From: Malaya genurostris
Taxonomy: Eukaryota; Arthropoda; Insecta; Diptera; Culicidae
NCBI RefSeq assembly: GCF_030247185.1
Contig: NC_080572.1
Span: forward strand, 132,423,473-132,487,472
Reading direction: 5' to 3'
DNA: 64,000 bases
Both the position numbers and the translations under genes were made by a program. The notes under the pieces were generated by a model. It ran no database searches. It was not told the origin of the DNA and worked only from the letters and a program-made list of their open reading frames with translations. Within the stretch, counting starts at the first letter, position 1, and the number at the start of each line of letters is the position of its first letter. Positions 35,328-47,440 of the stretch are shown piece by piece.

Positions 35328-36236
35328 ACAGTTCGGCTGAAAAGTTCGTATCGTTTAATAGAAACACACATTTTTTTGCCAAAATTCGTTTTCATTATTC
35401 AACATAATTGCCATCAGAGTCGATAAAGCGATTATAGCGATCTTCCAACTTTTCGATATCATTTTTGTAGTACGATTTGTCCTTTGCCTCAAAATAGGCC
35501 TCAGTTTCAGCGATTACCTCTTCATTGCTTCTAAATTTTTTACCAGCGAGCATTCTCTTGAGGTCTGAGAACAGGAAAAAGTCACTGGGGGCCACATCTG
35601 GAGAATACGGTGGATGAGGGAGCAATTCAAAAGCTCCAAACACTGCTCAGAATCATCAATTCGTTGTTGTTTTTGATCGATTGTGAGCTCACGCTGCACC
35701 CATTTTGCACAAAGCTTTCTCATATCCAAATATTCGTGAATAATATGTCCAACACGTTCCTTTGATATCTTTAGGGTGTCAGCTATCTCGATCAACTTCA
35801 CTTTACGGTCATTGAAAATCATTTTTTGGGTTTTTTTCAAGTTTTCATCGGTAACAGCCTCTTTTGGACGTCCACTGCGTTCATCGTCTTCGGTGCTCAT
35901 ATGACCAGTACGAAATTTTGCAAACCACTTACGAATTGTTGCTTCGCCCGGTGCAGAGTCTGGATAACACTCATCAAGCCATTTTTTGGTATCGGCGGCA
36001 CTTTTTTTCATCAAAAAGTACTGTTTCATCAACACACGAAATTCGTTTTTTCCATTTTTTTTTCACAATAACAAAAGTAGCTTCACTCAAAATGCAATAT
36101 CTCACAAACTAATAATCAGACAGCTGTCAAATTTATACACGTATCTTTTGAAGCTTGGTACTAACTGAAAATGGTACGGATTTAATTCTTGTGGCGCCCT
36201 CTCATAGAAACGATACGAACTTTTCAGCCGATCTGT
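35328..36236 (-). mobile_element. Internally deleted mariner (irritans-like)
   Basis: 909 bp. Inverted ends ACAGTTCGGCTGAAAAGTTC and, reversed, ACAGATCGGCTGAAAAGTTC, flanked by the TA duplication (35326-35327, 36237-36238). Joining the flanks restores the host LINE frame (KDL then IAKM). The transposase frame is on the minus strand; a one-base loss near 36045 shifts MEK... out of frame with the body. Confidence 0.93.
35395..36050 (-). pseudogene. Mariner transposase pseudogene
   Basis: The N-terminal paired-type DNA-binding half is well kept: 'LMKQYFLMKKSAADTKKWLD', 'GEATIRKWFAKFRTGHMSTE', 'DDERSGRPKEAV' then an HTH region 'ISKERVGHIIHEYLDMRKLC'. After 'DDSEQCLELL' about 400 bp are missing, including the first two catalytic acidic residues, and the frame shifts. 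The C-terminus 'HPPYSPDVAPSDFFLFSDLK' with the third catalytic Asp survives. A normal protein is ~345 residues; here roughly 215 codons remain. Confidence 0.92.
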
Positions 36237-36920
36237 TAATAGCGAAAATGTCTGGTTTCCAGTATCCTATTCATTTGATCAAAATGATTCAAAATTATTT
36301 AACTGATCGTACTCTTCAGGTTAGTTATCAGAATTGTAAATCTGAATTGCCGTACGAGCAGGTGTTCCGCAGGGTTCGAGCGTAGCTATAATCTTATATA
36401 ATATTTTCACTTCTGATCTTCCAAATCTACCCGTTGGTTGTCAGAAATCGCTATTCTGTGACGACACAAGTCTGTTAGCCACAGGTAGAAATCTAAGAGC
36501 TTCTTTTCTTAAATGGCTTGGAATTGACATGGTCTGATCAAGTAAAATACTTAGGTTTAACGTAAGGTAAAAAACTCACTTTTAAGAATCACATTGAAGG
36601 AATCCAGGCAAAGTGTAATAAATGTATTAAATGTTTATTTCCTCTTATAAACAGAAATTCTAAACCCTGTCTAAAAAACAAATTATTAATTCATAAACAA
36701 ATTTTCAGACCAGCAATGCTTTATGCAGTACCAATTTGGTCAAGTTGCTGTTCCACCAGGAAGAAAACGTCTTCTCTGGTTTAGTACAAATGAGTAACAC
36801 AGATACACAAATACAGAACCATTAGATGTAATGTCGCATAATATTATAAGAAAATTCCGACAAGAATCGATGCAATCTTCAATTGAATCGATTCGCTCGC
36901 TGTATTAGTTAATAAGTTAG
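36237..36920 (+). pseudogene. Ancient Jockey-like LINE ORF2, 3' part
   Basis: 'IAKMSGFQYPIHLIKMIQNY', 'LTDRTLQVSYQN', a damaged VPQGS region, then FTSDLPNLPVGCQ and 'LFCDDTSLLATGRNLR' (FADD changed to FCDD). The rest to ~36920 is shredded thumb and C-terminus. Same element as 33622-35327. Confidence 0.8.
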
Positions 36921-37119
36921 TATATAAGTTCCTTTTCCCCATTACACAATATAAGTAGGTTTACAATTTTCCCTACACAAAAATCACAGAATTGCTTAAG
37001 CAAATGATGTTTGATGGCAATAACCAAATCATGTATATAATAAAGCTGAAAAGTCATCATTTGTGGTTGAACACCCAATTTAAATCTTAATAATTCATTT
37101 TTAACTCATATTCCAATAA

Positions 37120-37565
37120 ATATTTATTAAAAAATGCATTTTGTCTCTACGACATTCAATTTCAATTGCTTGAATTTAAACCAACGTGCTATAGAATGTA
37201 GGTATTTGTTTAAGTATGTGACAGCTTCATTAAAATCCTCAGATGCAATAAACAGAACCGTGTCATCAGCAAATAAATTGATATCACAAAATCGTAAAAC
37301 TCGTGTCATATCATTGATACACTTAATAAATAAAATTGGTTCTAGGACACTGTCTTGAGGCACTCCAAGCGAGTTATGTAGAGAACTAGACACAAAATCA
37401 TTAAATACAGTCTTTTGTTTTCTATCATATAAAGAGCTTCGAAACCATTTGTATGCTACTCCTCCAATACCAAAGCGTTGAAAAGTTTGTAACAATAAAG
37501 GTCTTGAGATTGTTTCAAAAGCGCGCTTCATATCCTAGAACACAGCAAGTATAGTCTCTGTAAGT
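37120..37565 (-). pseudogene. CR1/L2-like LINE RT fragment
   Basis: Minus strand: 'DMKRAFETISRPLLLQTFQR', 'FGIGGVAYKWFRSSLYDRKQ', 'LGVPQDSVLEPILF' (normally VPQGSVLGP), 'CDINLFADDTVLF' with the catalytic Asp pair intact, and 'WFKFKQLKLNVVETK'. One block of ~135 codons without a stop, fragmentary on both sides. 36921-37119 has no recognised feature. Confidence 0.85.
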
Positions 37566-37639
37566 AAGAAAGAACTGGATGGTCGATATGTATTCTCATA
37601 CATTAAGGACCTAATGGCATCAAAGTAACCCCAACCTAC

Positions 37640-39060
37640 AAACCTGACTGATCTATTTGCTCAAGTTAATCAACTTTTAAACTTGATTGAGACACTCAGC
37701 ACGCAAGTTGAAAATATTGCATTTGATCGTTCAACTAGTGAATTTACAAGTGCTTCCGGATGGCCTAAATTAGGTGTGAAACGGCGACGTGGAAACAATG
37801 GCAAACTGTTCCAGACACTGCTGCACGTGGATCGAAATCTATTGATTTAAGTTACAAACCGTTCTGTACGGGTTAAAATCGGTTTTTCAGCATCAGAAGT
37901 TTTCTCCAAGGCAGCAATCTTGGTCCGTTGCTGTTTTTGCTTTTCATGAACACTGCTGTTACCACCGAATTCAGATTATTTTATTTGATTACTCAAAGTT
38001 GAATGAGTCTATATATGAGATTGAATGGACCGAAATTATTCGCAGTGATACAATCGATGACTGTGTTTCATTCTTCTACACAAAACTGTTCGGAATTGTT
38101 TTACATAACGTGCCAATTAGGCAACGCAAACGTGTCAATAAGGAAAACAAACAATCATTATTTTAAAACTAAATGTGAATAGCATAAAGCAGAGTCACGT
38201 GAACTAGAGCGTCAATACAACTCTTTACACGTGACTTCGTTTCGAAAAGGTATACCAATTAACGTTCGTTATAATGGTGAATCAGCCGATACATCACTGG
38301 GTTCTGCAAACCTATTATCGTCGTTCTTTCAAAGTGTGCTAAGTAATAACTCACCTCACTCGATAGAATCGTACTTGAGCGGTTTGCCCCATTACAATCT
38401 CAACATACCACGCATAGTTTTCAGTCAACAAAGTTAGTAATTGTAAGTAATTACCGATAAACTTAAATTCTCAGCTGCCTACCAAAAATACTCGAAAGTA
38501 TGTTGCATGATATCTTGTATGAGTCAGTGGATGTTTGTTGCCGCTTATTTAATGATGTTTATGACTATTTTGATTTGAATGTGTTTAAAACTGTGTTTAG
38601 ATTAAGAATTAGTACGTAAGAGTCTGTGCGATGCAATTTATCGAAGAACAAATATAAATATAAAAATTTTAAGCAGACTATGTGAAAATCCTGAAGGATA
38701 TCAAGCGTATCGCGGACTGTTTTAAACTACAACATATGATAAAAAGGTCGTAGATTGATGTTCAAAAAATTTTCTGTGCTTGAGTATCAAAAAATGCTGC
38801 GTCATATCTTTCAACCGGAAAGCTGATCCTATATTGAATGGCTAGGAGATCTCAGAAAGGTCCGTGACATGAGTGAAATGTAATAAGGACCTTGGTATCA
38901 CTCTAGATCGTGATATTACTTTAAGATTGCACTATAACGATATGTTGGCCAAAGCAAACCGTCAACTTGGTTTCATCTTCAACGAGTAACGAGTTCTCTC
39001 AACTATTTAATTTCAATGTGTTTCATCAACGTTTACTTGACAATTTCCGCGTAGTGAATA
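37640..39060 (+). pseudogene. CR1-like LINE remnants (linker and RT tail)
   Basis: Scattered readable blocks: a gag-like stretch 'LFAQVNQLLNLIETLSTQVE' (37655), linker 'DYSKLNESIYEIEWTEIIRS' (37990), 'SLGSANLLSSFFQSVLSNNS' (38300), and RT tail DLGITLDRDITLRLHYND (38890). Frameshifts throughout, RT core missing. Possibly the opposite-strand partner of the 37120 fragment family. Confidence 0.6.
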
Positions 39061-39320
39061 GTAATGGTTAGGTTTTGTTTTAATTTTTAATTGTTTGTTT
39101 TATTTTCATTTGGACAAAATCTGTCAGCCGAAGCTTTTCAAATATACAAATACAAATACCAGATATCGTCGAACGTTAAGAAGTATGGTTTGGATGATAC
39201 ATGGAATTGGGTTTTAGGCAGGTCTGATGGTATTTTTAAATGCGGTTTTAAAGATCATTCAATGTTAACTGTTCACTTTGAAATAAAAATCAAACAAATA
39301 ATGTTTTTCAACAGTACAAT
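39061..39320. other. Unassigned stretch
   Basis: A 94-codon frame (39091-39375) has no recognised motif and overlaps the SINE tail. Confidence 0.4.
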
Positions 39321-39530
39321 TTTTTTTTACATACTTACCCAAGTCTTGGTATTACATTCCTTTTGTGGAATTTGATCTTCTGTTTCAACAGACTTCACAG
39401 CCGATTCAGAGTGTACAGAACCATTGCATCGATCTTACTGACACTACGTATCCTTCCAGACCGGGGCTTGAACATACGACAACTGGCTTGTAAGACCAGT
39501 GTCCTATGCATTTAACCGCCTACCCGGGTC
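39321..39530 (-). mobile_element. tRNA-derived SINE
   Basis: On the minus strand the head folds like a tRNA. ACCCGGGTAGGCGGTTAAAT covers the A-box region, CTGGT-CTTACAA-GCCAG forms an anticodon arm (anticodon TAC, Val-like), and TGTTCAAGCCCC is the B box (plus 39462-39474). A ~120-bp unrelated body ('AATCGGCTGTGAAGTCTGTT', 'CAAATTCCACAAAAGGAATG') and an A-run follow. It is not a functional tRNA gene because the acceptor stem does not pair and there is a SINE body. Confidence 0.8.
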
Positions 39531-39667
39531 AAATAGTTACGTAGTTCTTATAATTAAATAAAAGATGGCTCAAAAGTAAGGCTAGAGTATAAATGGCAAA
39601 CTTATGATACAAATTGTCTCTTTTGATCATAAAGGGTGCATATGCCTAATTTGAGAAAATCAAAAAA

Positions 39668-40030
39668 GTGAGTGGGTAATGTCAGAGACATAACTGAATG
39701 ACGTGAATACGAATAATTGACATACTTTTTCCACACGTCCGAATACGCAGATAATCGCTTATAAAAGTTCATTGATTGTGTGCATTCTGTCAACTTTCAA
39801 TGCGTCACTTGCATAATTGTAACTGTATAATTACAAGGCGGAACTGCCTCGAAAATACAAATTGTGTAGCTGTCGTCATCTTCGGTTTTAAGAATTCTTA
39901 AATATAAATTATTGATATCCACTCACACAGTTAAGTACACGAAGAGATATTTAGAATTAAGTTCTACCTATTCTTGTAAAAATAACATTTTGAAAAGGCA
40001 ACCCATACTGTAGTAAGTAGTATTCACGCC
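39668..40030 (+). mobile_element. M-family element, copy M3 (short)
   Basis: Begins GTGGGTAATGTCAGAGACAT after CAAAAAAGTGA and ends AGTAGTATTCACGCC. About 360 bp: both ends of the family are kept but the cargo is almost gone. It lies ~430 bp from the bchs exon, in its downstream intron. Confidence 0.8.
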
Positions 40031-40462
40031 TAAATATAAAAATAAATCTGTGATTTGCGGTGGAGTTGCCCACATGTAAATACGAAAAAAAAACTTCATC
40101 AAATCGTTATTCGTTATTATCATGAACCGATATGGTCAATGTACAAAAGAATAGAATTGAATAAAAATGGCAATTTAAGTCGAAACACACTGTTTATGTT
40201 TCTTACCTGTAAATATCAACATTTCCTTCGTAGAAAAGATGGTGAAAGACATTTGAGGCGTCAATTGCAGCTTGTCCACGTTGCTTATATCCAAAAATTA
40301 AATCTATCCACTGTTGTGATGCAAAAAAGAAGTATTAGAATATGCATAACGAATCTTACACCATTTCAACCACCGTTCCATGCACAAATATTCCTCATTC
40401 TAATGGATTTTTGGTTCATATTGTACGTGTAACGGCAGTATTTAAGACAATCAATATCTTAC

Positions 40463-41092
40463 CAAATGCAAATGTTGACTGACGTAATCACATTCCAAAG
40501 CTTCCCGATGCACTCTTATGAATTCTCTTGGATCTCCTTTCGACCATGGCGGCAACACAACATGATTCAATCTTTCGCTATTCTGTTTCATACCAAAGTC
40601 AAAATTATTCGAATTTATTAAAAATTCGGGTAAGTAAAAAAACTCTGGAATCAGTTCTTTAACGTCTGCCATATTGTGTTTCGATGCTGAATACCAGGCT
40701 TCTTCGATACTATGAAACATCCTGTCGGCAAGATCGAAATGGCCTCCTTGTAAACGTAAAAAATGCTGAGTAAACGGCTCTAATCGAACGAGATATGAAC
40801 AAACAATCATTGCAGAACTGTAATGGGTTCCATAAAAATATGGTGGAGTTTCACCGTGCGGATCATCCCACTCTCTATAACGTTTTACAAACTGTTCAAG
40901 ACGCTTTTGGGATTGTGCCCCCATGGGCATCGAAAAATCTCGAAAACATTCTGGATTAGAAAAATCGAGTTTTTCCGATTCGTAATCTGAGAGAATCCAT
41001 GGGAATACTGGATATTGCATTAAATCATTGTATGATCTTCCCGCCAATGTGTTCAAATGCATCAAGTATTGAAAATTTGACATTTCTCCGCG
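40463..41092 (-). CDS. bchs: Blue cheese (WDFY3/Alfy) BEACH-domain exon
   Basis: A 630-bp, 210-codon exon open throughout, phase 0 at both ends. It begins RGEMSNFQYLMHLNTLAGRS and includes 'QYPVFPWILSDYESEKLDFS', 'YFYGTHYSSAMIVCSYLVRL', 'GGHFDLADRMFHS', 'NMADVKELIPEFFYLPEFL' and 'HREALECDYVSQHLHL'. The LMHLNTLAGRSYNDL and YGTHYSSAMIV variants point to the WDFY3/bchs class rather than neurobeachin/rugose. The acceptor TTTTTAG precedes the exon (41099-41093) and the donor GTAAGAT follows (40462-40456). bchs is a large BEACH/WD40/FYVE scaffold for selective autophagy and endolysosomal traffic. No neighbouring exon (PH part upstream, WIDLIFGYKQ downstream) was found in the window, so both introns are long. 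It could be an isolated duplicated exon. Confidence 0.92.
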
Positions 41093-41837
41093 CTAAAAAC
41101 GAAACAAATGAAATGTGTAAGAATTAATAATGCATTTGATAAATTCAGAGGTTTCGATTAGTTCACTGTATTATACTGAATATTTGATGCCTTATGCTGA
41201 ATTTTTTATTACAAGGATAACATAAATATGCCAAATTTTTGTAAATCACATGGTGAAGTTACTATATCTTGGTAATCTTAAAGTATTGCGAAAACTGTAG
41301 AGAATCTCAGCTATCTTCAAATTCTATTGAAAGAATTGTTAAAGTGCAATTACAGAAATTAATAATAGAAAAGATGACAACATCAGAATAGGATTTCTCC
41401 GATTCTAAAGAAACTTTGCACACGTTTTAAGAATGGTAAATCATTTGTTTTGCACGGACAGAAAGAGTAATTTGACTCAAGGCTGATTTTTAAAAAGGTC
41501 GGATGATTGTTTATCTTTGCTCATATACAAAGGTTATGCAATCACTGTGAAAATCGACTTTTGAACTGAGGCCCGGAGGGTCGAGTGTCATATTCCAATC
41601 GACGCAGTACGTCGAGTACGCAAAATGTCTGTTAGTGTGGAAGTGTGTGTATGTATGTGTGTATGTATATGTAACATTATTTGGCACTCACTTTTCTCGG
41701 AGATTTGCGTACAAGCTTTATGTGGGCGATAAAGCCATTTTTTGTTTGTTAATTAAAATAATATTTGTCTTTAGAATATAGAAAGGATAAGCAATCACTG
41801 TGAACTCTATTCAATTTCATTTCTATCATGATAAAAC
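41093..41837. repeat. Intronic sequence with a family C fragment
   Basis: 41515-41740 is family C in forward orientation ('GGTTATGCAATCACTGTGAA', 'GAGGCCCGGAGGGTCGAGTG', then GTGTATGTATGT). The remainder is AT-rich intron with nothing recognised. Confidence 0.6.
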
Positions 41838-42896
41838 TGGTGGGCAGGTAATGTCATAGACATAATTGTAGGAAGAGAATACACTTCCAAATATCGATAA
41901 TTGGTCCTATACCACAACTGTAGAGCACCTTTTGTAAATCATTTATCCACACCAGCACATCGATTCTGAACCTGTATTTATTAACTGGAGTTGAATTCAG
42001 GGACTACATTTGGAGCCTGGGGCATGCTCGAATTTAGTTTCAAAATTCAGGTTGGGGATTGAGATCGAAAATTCAGTTTAATAGTGTGGTGCTAGAACTC
42101 TGGAACTAAACTCGTTTTCCGAATCCAGGGAAACTGTTTAAAATTTAATATTTAGTGCGATATTCTGAATTTGAATTCCGAGCCTGAATAAAGGAACTAA
42201 ATTCAATTCCAAAATCTAGTGTACAGAATATAAGTTTCGATTAGGTTTCAGCATGCAGATTCTAAATTCTAAATCCGAATTCTGAAATTGAATTCTAATA
42301 CCGTTTTCGTTTATTGATCAGAGCAGCCCGAAAGCTGACCCAAAGTCGCCTAAACAACGTTTGATATGTTTGATTTAGCAACCTGAGGTTGCTCTAGATC
42401 GGACTCCAATCGCATAGTTTCGCTCTGAAAATTTTCTCGGGTCGCACCACGCATCCATGCAAGTTTGTTTATTTTTGTCTTTTTTTCATGAGTTGTGTAG
42501 GGCGCGTACCACGTGTTCGTTTTACTCAGAGTCGCCCACGTCTAGGTTCAAAAACGAAAACGGTATAAAACTAGTAATAATTCAAACATAGAATGCAGGA
42601 ATTTCATGATAGTTCCAAAATTCAGGTTTCAAGTTCAGATCTAAGATTCAGTTACAGAATCCAGATTTAAATGTCATACGAATTCTGAAGTTGACTTTCT
42701 AAATTCGATTTCTTAATTCGAAATCCGAACATAAACTAAGTTACTGAATTCAGTTCCAAAATCTAATCGAGAAACCAGTTTCAGAACCCAAAATTAGGAA
42801 TCAGTTCCAGAAACTAAGTTCAGAATCCATTCCGAAATTCATGCATTCTTCCGCAGAATTTAGAAAAGGCGCCCCATATTAAGATGTATTGACGTC
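41838..42896 (+). mobile_element. M-family element, copy M4 (decayed)
   Basis: Left end GGCAGGTAATGTCATAGACA, right end 'GGCGCCCCATATTAAGATG' then TATTGACGTC followed by AAAA. The middle (41990-42850) is a degenerate array of 'CAGAATTCAGTTCCAGAA'-like words, interrupted at 42301 by another MITE. No histone-type hairpin seen. It lies ~750 bp from the bchs exon. Confidence 0.65.
42301..42563. mobile_element. TA-flanked MITE nested in M4
   Basis: 263 bp with ends CCGTTTTCGTTTATTGATC and, reversed, CCGTTTTCGTTTTTGAACC, flanked by TA on both sides (42299-42300, 42564-42565). This fits a Tc1/mariner-type or similar TA-targeting non-autonomous element. Confidence 0.85.
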
Positions 42897-43345
42897 AAAA
42901 TTGCGAAATAGGGGAAAAAAAACTCTTCCAAAGTTGGCTCAAAACTGTTCTAACTGCAGGTAATGGCACACGAACCAACTTCGGCTTTACCAGTTTCCAG
43001 TTGCAGCGCTGTCAGCAATTTTATCCTTGAATTTGCCAGTATTGTGGTAAAAGTACGAAGTTGTGAAGGAAACTCGTCAAGCAAACTCTCATATCAGCGT
43101 AACCGCATCCTTGATGTATAAACTTTGTTACAGAAGCATGGAAATTTCCGAGCATTAGTCGTCGCAACGATGTTGTAGGAACTTTTTTATAGAAACATGG
43201 ACATTTCCGAGCATTATTCAGCGCAGCAATGATGTAGAAACAAAGCTATTTTTCGCGGATACTAGTCACTGCCACTGGCATAGGTCTCGGCTCTTCGGCA
43301 GAACTTCGGGAGAAAGTCGGATGAACTTTCGCCTTAACACTACAA
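42897..43345. other. Unassigned stretch
   Basis: 'GCAGGTAATGGCACACGAACCA' type text faintly recalls 14230-14260. A short duplication 'ACATGGACATTTCCGAGCAT' / 'CATGGAAATTTCCGAGCAT' occurs at 43140-43220. No gene. Confidence 0.4.
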
Positions 43346-43349
43346 AAAC

Positions 43350-46300
43350 CAAGCCTCAAAAAAAGTTGGAACGGTAACTTTGAGCTGTCATAGCTAAGCT
43401 CTTTTTCAAAGAATCTAAAAAAAAATTACACCCTCAAATGTTGTGAAGTTCGTAGATTGATTCAAAAACTTTGTAGGAGATGATTGGTAAAGAAAAACCA
43501 ATAAAAATTTGATTTTTTCCGTTACAAATTTTTCACGCGCCCAATATGCCCTATCTGCTTTCCTATTTTCTTTCCTTTGGAAATCGTCGCATAGAAAATA
43601 TTGAATACTTCAACTTTACCGAGTCCTAACTTTGTTGTTAATCAACCGATCTTCAAAATTTGTTCATTATTGGAAAGGTACTACTTCCAGAAATAAAATG
43701 CACTGAAAAAAAACGAAAAATAGGGGTCTACCCAAAGTTATAATGAAATCTGTAGATAGATGACCTCAGAAAAGGTGAGACTTTTCACAATGATCGTAAA
43801 TCTCTAAATTCAAAGCGATGACCTATATATTTTTACACATCATTCGATTGCTAGTAATACCAGCTACAATTTTCGCTCAACTACCATTCCTGCACAATCA
43901 AAAGAAAACATTAAAAAATCAAATTTATAAATATATAGGAATTTTTCATTTTTATTCACGCCTTTTGACATCAATTTAATTTCTGGAAGTAACAGGAGTA
44001 CAAGATTTGAGCACACAGCAGGCGCGTTTGAATTGCTATAGCAAAACCTGCACTCCTCCAGGGTAGAATAGTGAACCAAAATCAAAATAATAACAAATTT
44101 TACCAACATATCTTGTCTTGATGTTCCTGTGCTGTCATAGCAACATTTCATATTTTCTTGATATTTCATCGAAGAAATCTTCTTGATAAATTAGACAAAA
44201 TCTGTTTAGCATCAATATTTGTTATTATATCTTATTTCGTTATTGAAGAGACATACCAATTTCATTAAGTACAATTGGTCCTGTAATTCCTTTTTCAAAT
44301 GGAATACAATTGAATAAACTGCATTAGAATCAGATAGGAGAAATTTCTATGATACACTATTCTCAATGCTAGAAAATCAAATTAACTCTTATTTCAAACT
44401 ATAATGTTTGGATTTAATAATTGGTTTTCAAATCACTTCTTCCCGGGCTGTTACTTCGGTGTATGATATTCCAGCTAAATTGGGTAAATTTATCAGTTGC
44501 ATGACATGCTTTATGATTGAACATGTTTTTCTTATCATTATAATTGTTGATAATCACAGCATATATGTTAATATTATTTGCTGGTTTTATTGATATTACT
44601 CTGCCAACATGGTTTTGCTGAATGAATTTTAAATACATCAAGAAGCATGAAATTTCAATGCAACCGACCAAACAAACTTTTTGAAATTCTTTTATTCTTT
44701 GTGTGGTTATTATACGCATCTGCTTACTACCTATCATTAGATTTCCGAATGTTAAAAAATCCATCATTCCAAGCGATTGGTGCACCCAACTCATATACAT
44801 TGACTAAAATTGTTAGTGCATAACTTAAGTTAAACCATGGAAAGGTATCTTTTTTTAAACTCATATAATGCAAAATTTATTAATTTCGCTAATTTACGCG
44901 CCCTCCATGCACTTTTGCTAATCACAACAGAAATGATTTCCTGCATCATTAATTTCTCGAATTTAAAAGAAGAAGCCTTTACATCAACAAATCCACTTTT
45001 TCCTATAGAATGCAAACGTTTATTGTGAAGATTTTTTTAGGAAATAGGGCAAACCAGTAATATAATTAGGTATTTCAAAAATGCGCTCATTGAAAATATT
45101 GGACGTCACATTCCAACAATCCTCCCCCCTTCCCATTGCCACAAAAGGTCACGTTTTGTGTAACACCCCCCTTTCCTTGCGGCGTGACGTCTTTTATGGA
45201 CAGTCCCTAATACGATAAGAGAAAAATATAAATGCTAGGGCAAAAAATCTGACTTTTTGGGGAACACCTTAAGTTGCTCTTTAAAAATACCTGTAACACT
45301 AAAACCGTTGCAGGTACTACTATGGTGTCCTCAGCAAAGCTGCTCGATTTAAGTTTATCTACGATTTTCCCGAAGAATTCAGTCCTCTATCCCAACACAT
45401 CCGGAAAATAAGTTTTGGATCACTTTGATCATAAGAGCCACCCTAATACCATGTACATTGACATATGGCTTATCTTCACTGATCATTTGTTTTGTAGACA
45501 TCATATCTCTAAAGTATAAGGTTAAGCCACAAATGTTTTTGTCCCCTTAAATTGTGGATCCAGACCAACGTGCAATGCAACTTAACTCGGAAATTTTAAA
45601 ATTACCGATCTTTTACCTATTTTTTAGATTCTACGGCAAACCTAAAACAAAATCAGAATGTTAGTAGTTATCAATTGCGTTTGGGTTGTGCATAAAAATT
45701 GTTTAGATTTTTTGTCCAATACAAAAATATAACTATATTTAGAGTTTAAGGTTATTTACTAAAATTTTTAAAATCTTCAGTGAAATCCAAGTTTCAGATT
45801 TTTTTTTGTAAATTTTGTTCATAATAAATTTCCAACTAAAATAATAAAAAAATATATGTCATAAAATTTAAAAGTTTTGATTTCATTTTGTTTGGCAAAA
45901 TTTTCCCAATAGTAGAAACTCTCTGTATTTGTACCAAATTTTTTGAGATTCTTCGAACGGATATATAATTTAGGACATCAATACATTGTTTCTGGTAATG
46001 ATTCCAATGTTTTGAATAAAAAAATGTACATTCATCGATTTTTTAATGTTTTCCTTTGATTGTGCTGGAATGGTAGTTGAGCGAAAATTGTAGCTGGTAT
46101 TACTAGCTATCGAATGATGTGTAAAATCGCTTTGAATTTCGAGATATTTACGATCATTGTAAAAAGTCTCACCTTTTCCTTTTTTATCTACAGTTTTCAT
46201 TATAACTTTTGGTAGAAAACCCTACTTTTCGTTTTTTTTAGTGCATTTTATTTCTGGAAGTAGTACCTTTTCAATGGTGAACAAATTTTGAAGATCGGTT

Positions 46301-46600
46301 GACTAACAACAAAGTTATGACTCGGTAAATTTGAAGTTCTCAATATCCGATTCGCGATGCAGATACCGCATGAATGCAGATAGGGCACATTTTGAGCTAG
46401 AAAAAAACTTGGAACGGGAAAAATCAGATTTTCATTAGTTTTTCCTAAACGATCGGCTGAATACTTAAAATAATCTACAAACTTCACAAAATTCAAGAAT
46501 GTAAAATTAATCGAAATTGTTTAAGTAACAACTGAGCTATGATAGCTCAAAGTTACCGTTCCAACTTTTTTTGAGGCTTGGTGCTCCTCGTAACTTTTTT
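43350..46600. mobile_element. Foldback structure with ~570-bp inverted arms
   Basis: 43350-43920 and 46035-46600 are reverse complements at roughly 80-85% by eye; shared blocks include 'AGTTGGAACGGTAACTTTGA', 'ATCAACCGATCTTCAAAATT' and 'ACCAGCTACAATTTTCGCTC'. The 2.1 kb between them has no recognised gene (43921-45200), followed by a family B copy at 45200-45965. Alternative: two independent insertions of one repeat in opposite orientation. Confidence 0.7.
45200..45965 (+). repeat. Dispersed repeat family B copy
   Basis: 45250-45580 matches 15270-15600; 45480-45960 matches 51610-51930 joined to 53101-53285. This uninterrupted copy shows the empty site for M5. Confidence 0.8.
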
Positions 46601-47440
46601 AGGCTTGGTATTAGGAGTGTTAAAATCGCAAGCTCAGTTTGTACTAAAATCTTCAAGCTTCACCCGAAAGTAAATGTTAGGAGTTTAAAAACCTATAGCC
46701 GCTCGGACTGGGCGGCGATACACAGCTCAGGGTTCCGGAAGTACCGGAACTTATGGTCCCATAAGTTGCTATTGAATTTCATCCGGATCCAACTTCCGGT
46801 TCCTGAACTACTAGGTGAGATGTGGAAAACTGAAAACTGTCATTCAGAGCAAAGATGCATAAAATGGATTTTTTTCTAAACTTTGCTAAAAATCATTTCA
46901 TTTTAAAGGTTATGTTAGTTACTAGCCACAAAGGTGCTTTGGTTATACTAGATTCCAATCCCAGAAGTACCGGAAATAGTGATCAAAAATTCTAAAACGG
47001 AACTCACTTCATTTTCTCATAAGCATCTTAAGGCCGTTTCAACCGATTTTCACTAACTTATCCTTAATTGAAAGGTCTTATTATCCCATAGGTTTCTATT
47101 GAATTTCATCCGGATCCAACTTCCAGTTCCGGAACTAAAGGGAAGAATTGTTCTAAATTTGACATGTAACTGTTTACAAGTCGAAAAGGTTATGTTTGCG
47201 TACTCCCAAATAATCTTTCTAGTTTGCATTCATGTTTCAAATCAAAGCTGTCGCAAGAATCCTTCGACGATATTTTTGAAAAACTACAAGTATCACCCCA
47301 TGGGGTTATTCGAGCTATTGATGTGCAGCAAGGCAACCAAAATTTCGAATGATCGATATTTTCAATCAAACAGTTCAATCAATCGCCGTACTTTTAAATG
47401 CGCGATTGCATGAGAGTCCCCTTCGATTGATCTATTACAC
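46600..47440. repeat. Low-copy repeat stretch with CCGGATCC phrases
   Basis: 'TGAATTTCATCCGGATCCAACTTCC' type blocks at 46773 and 47099 form an imperfect ~325-bp direct repeat. Related text with 'CCGGAAGTCGGATCC' occurs at 50520-51030. No gene. Confidence 0.5.

Noticed and set aside
39450..39530. Functional tRNA-Val gene
   Set aside because: Boxes and anticodon arm fit, but the acceptor stem does not pair and a SINE body with an A-tail follows.
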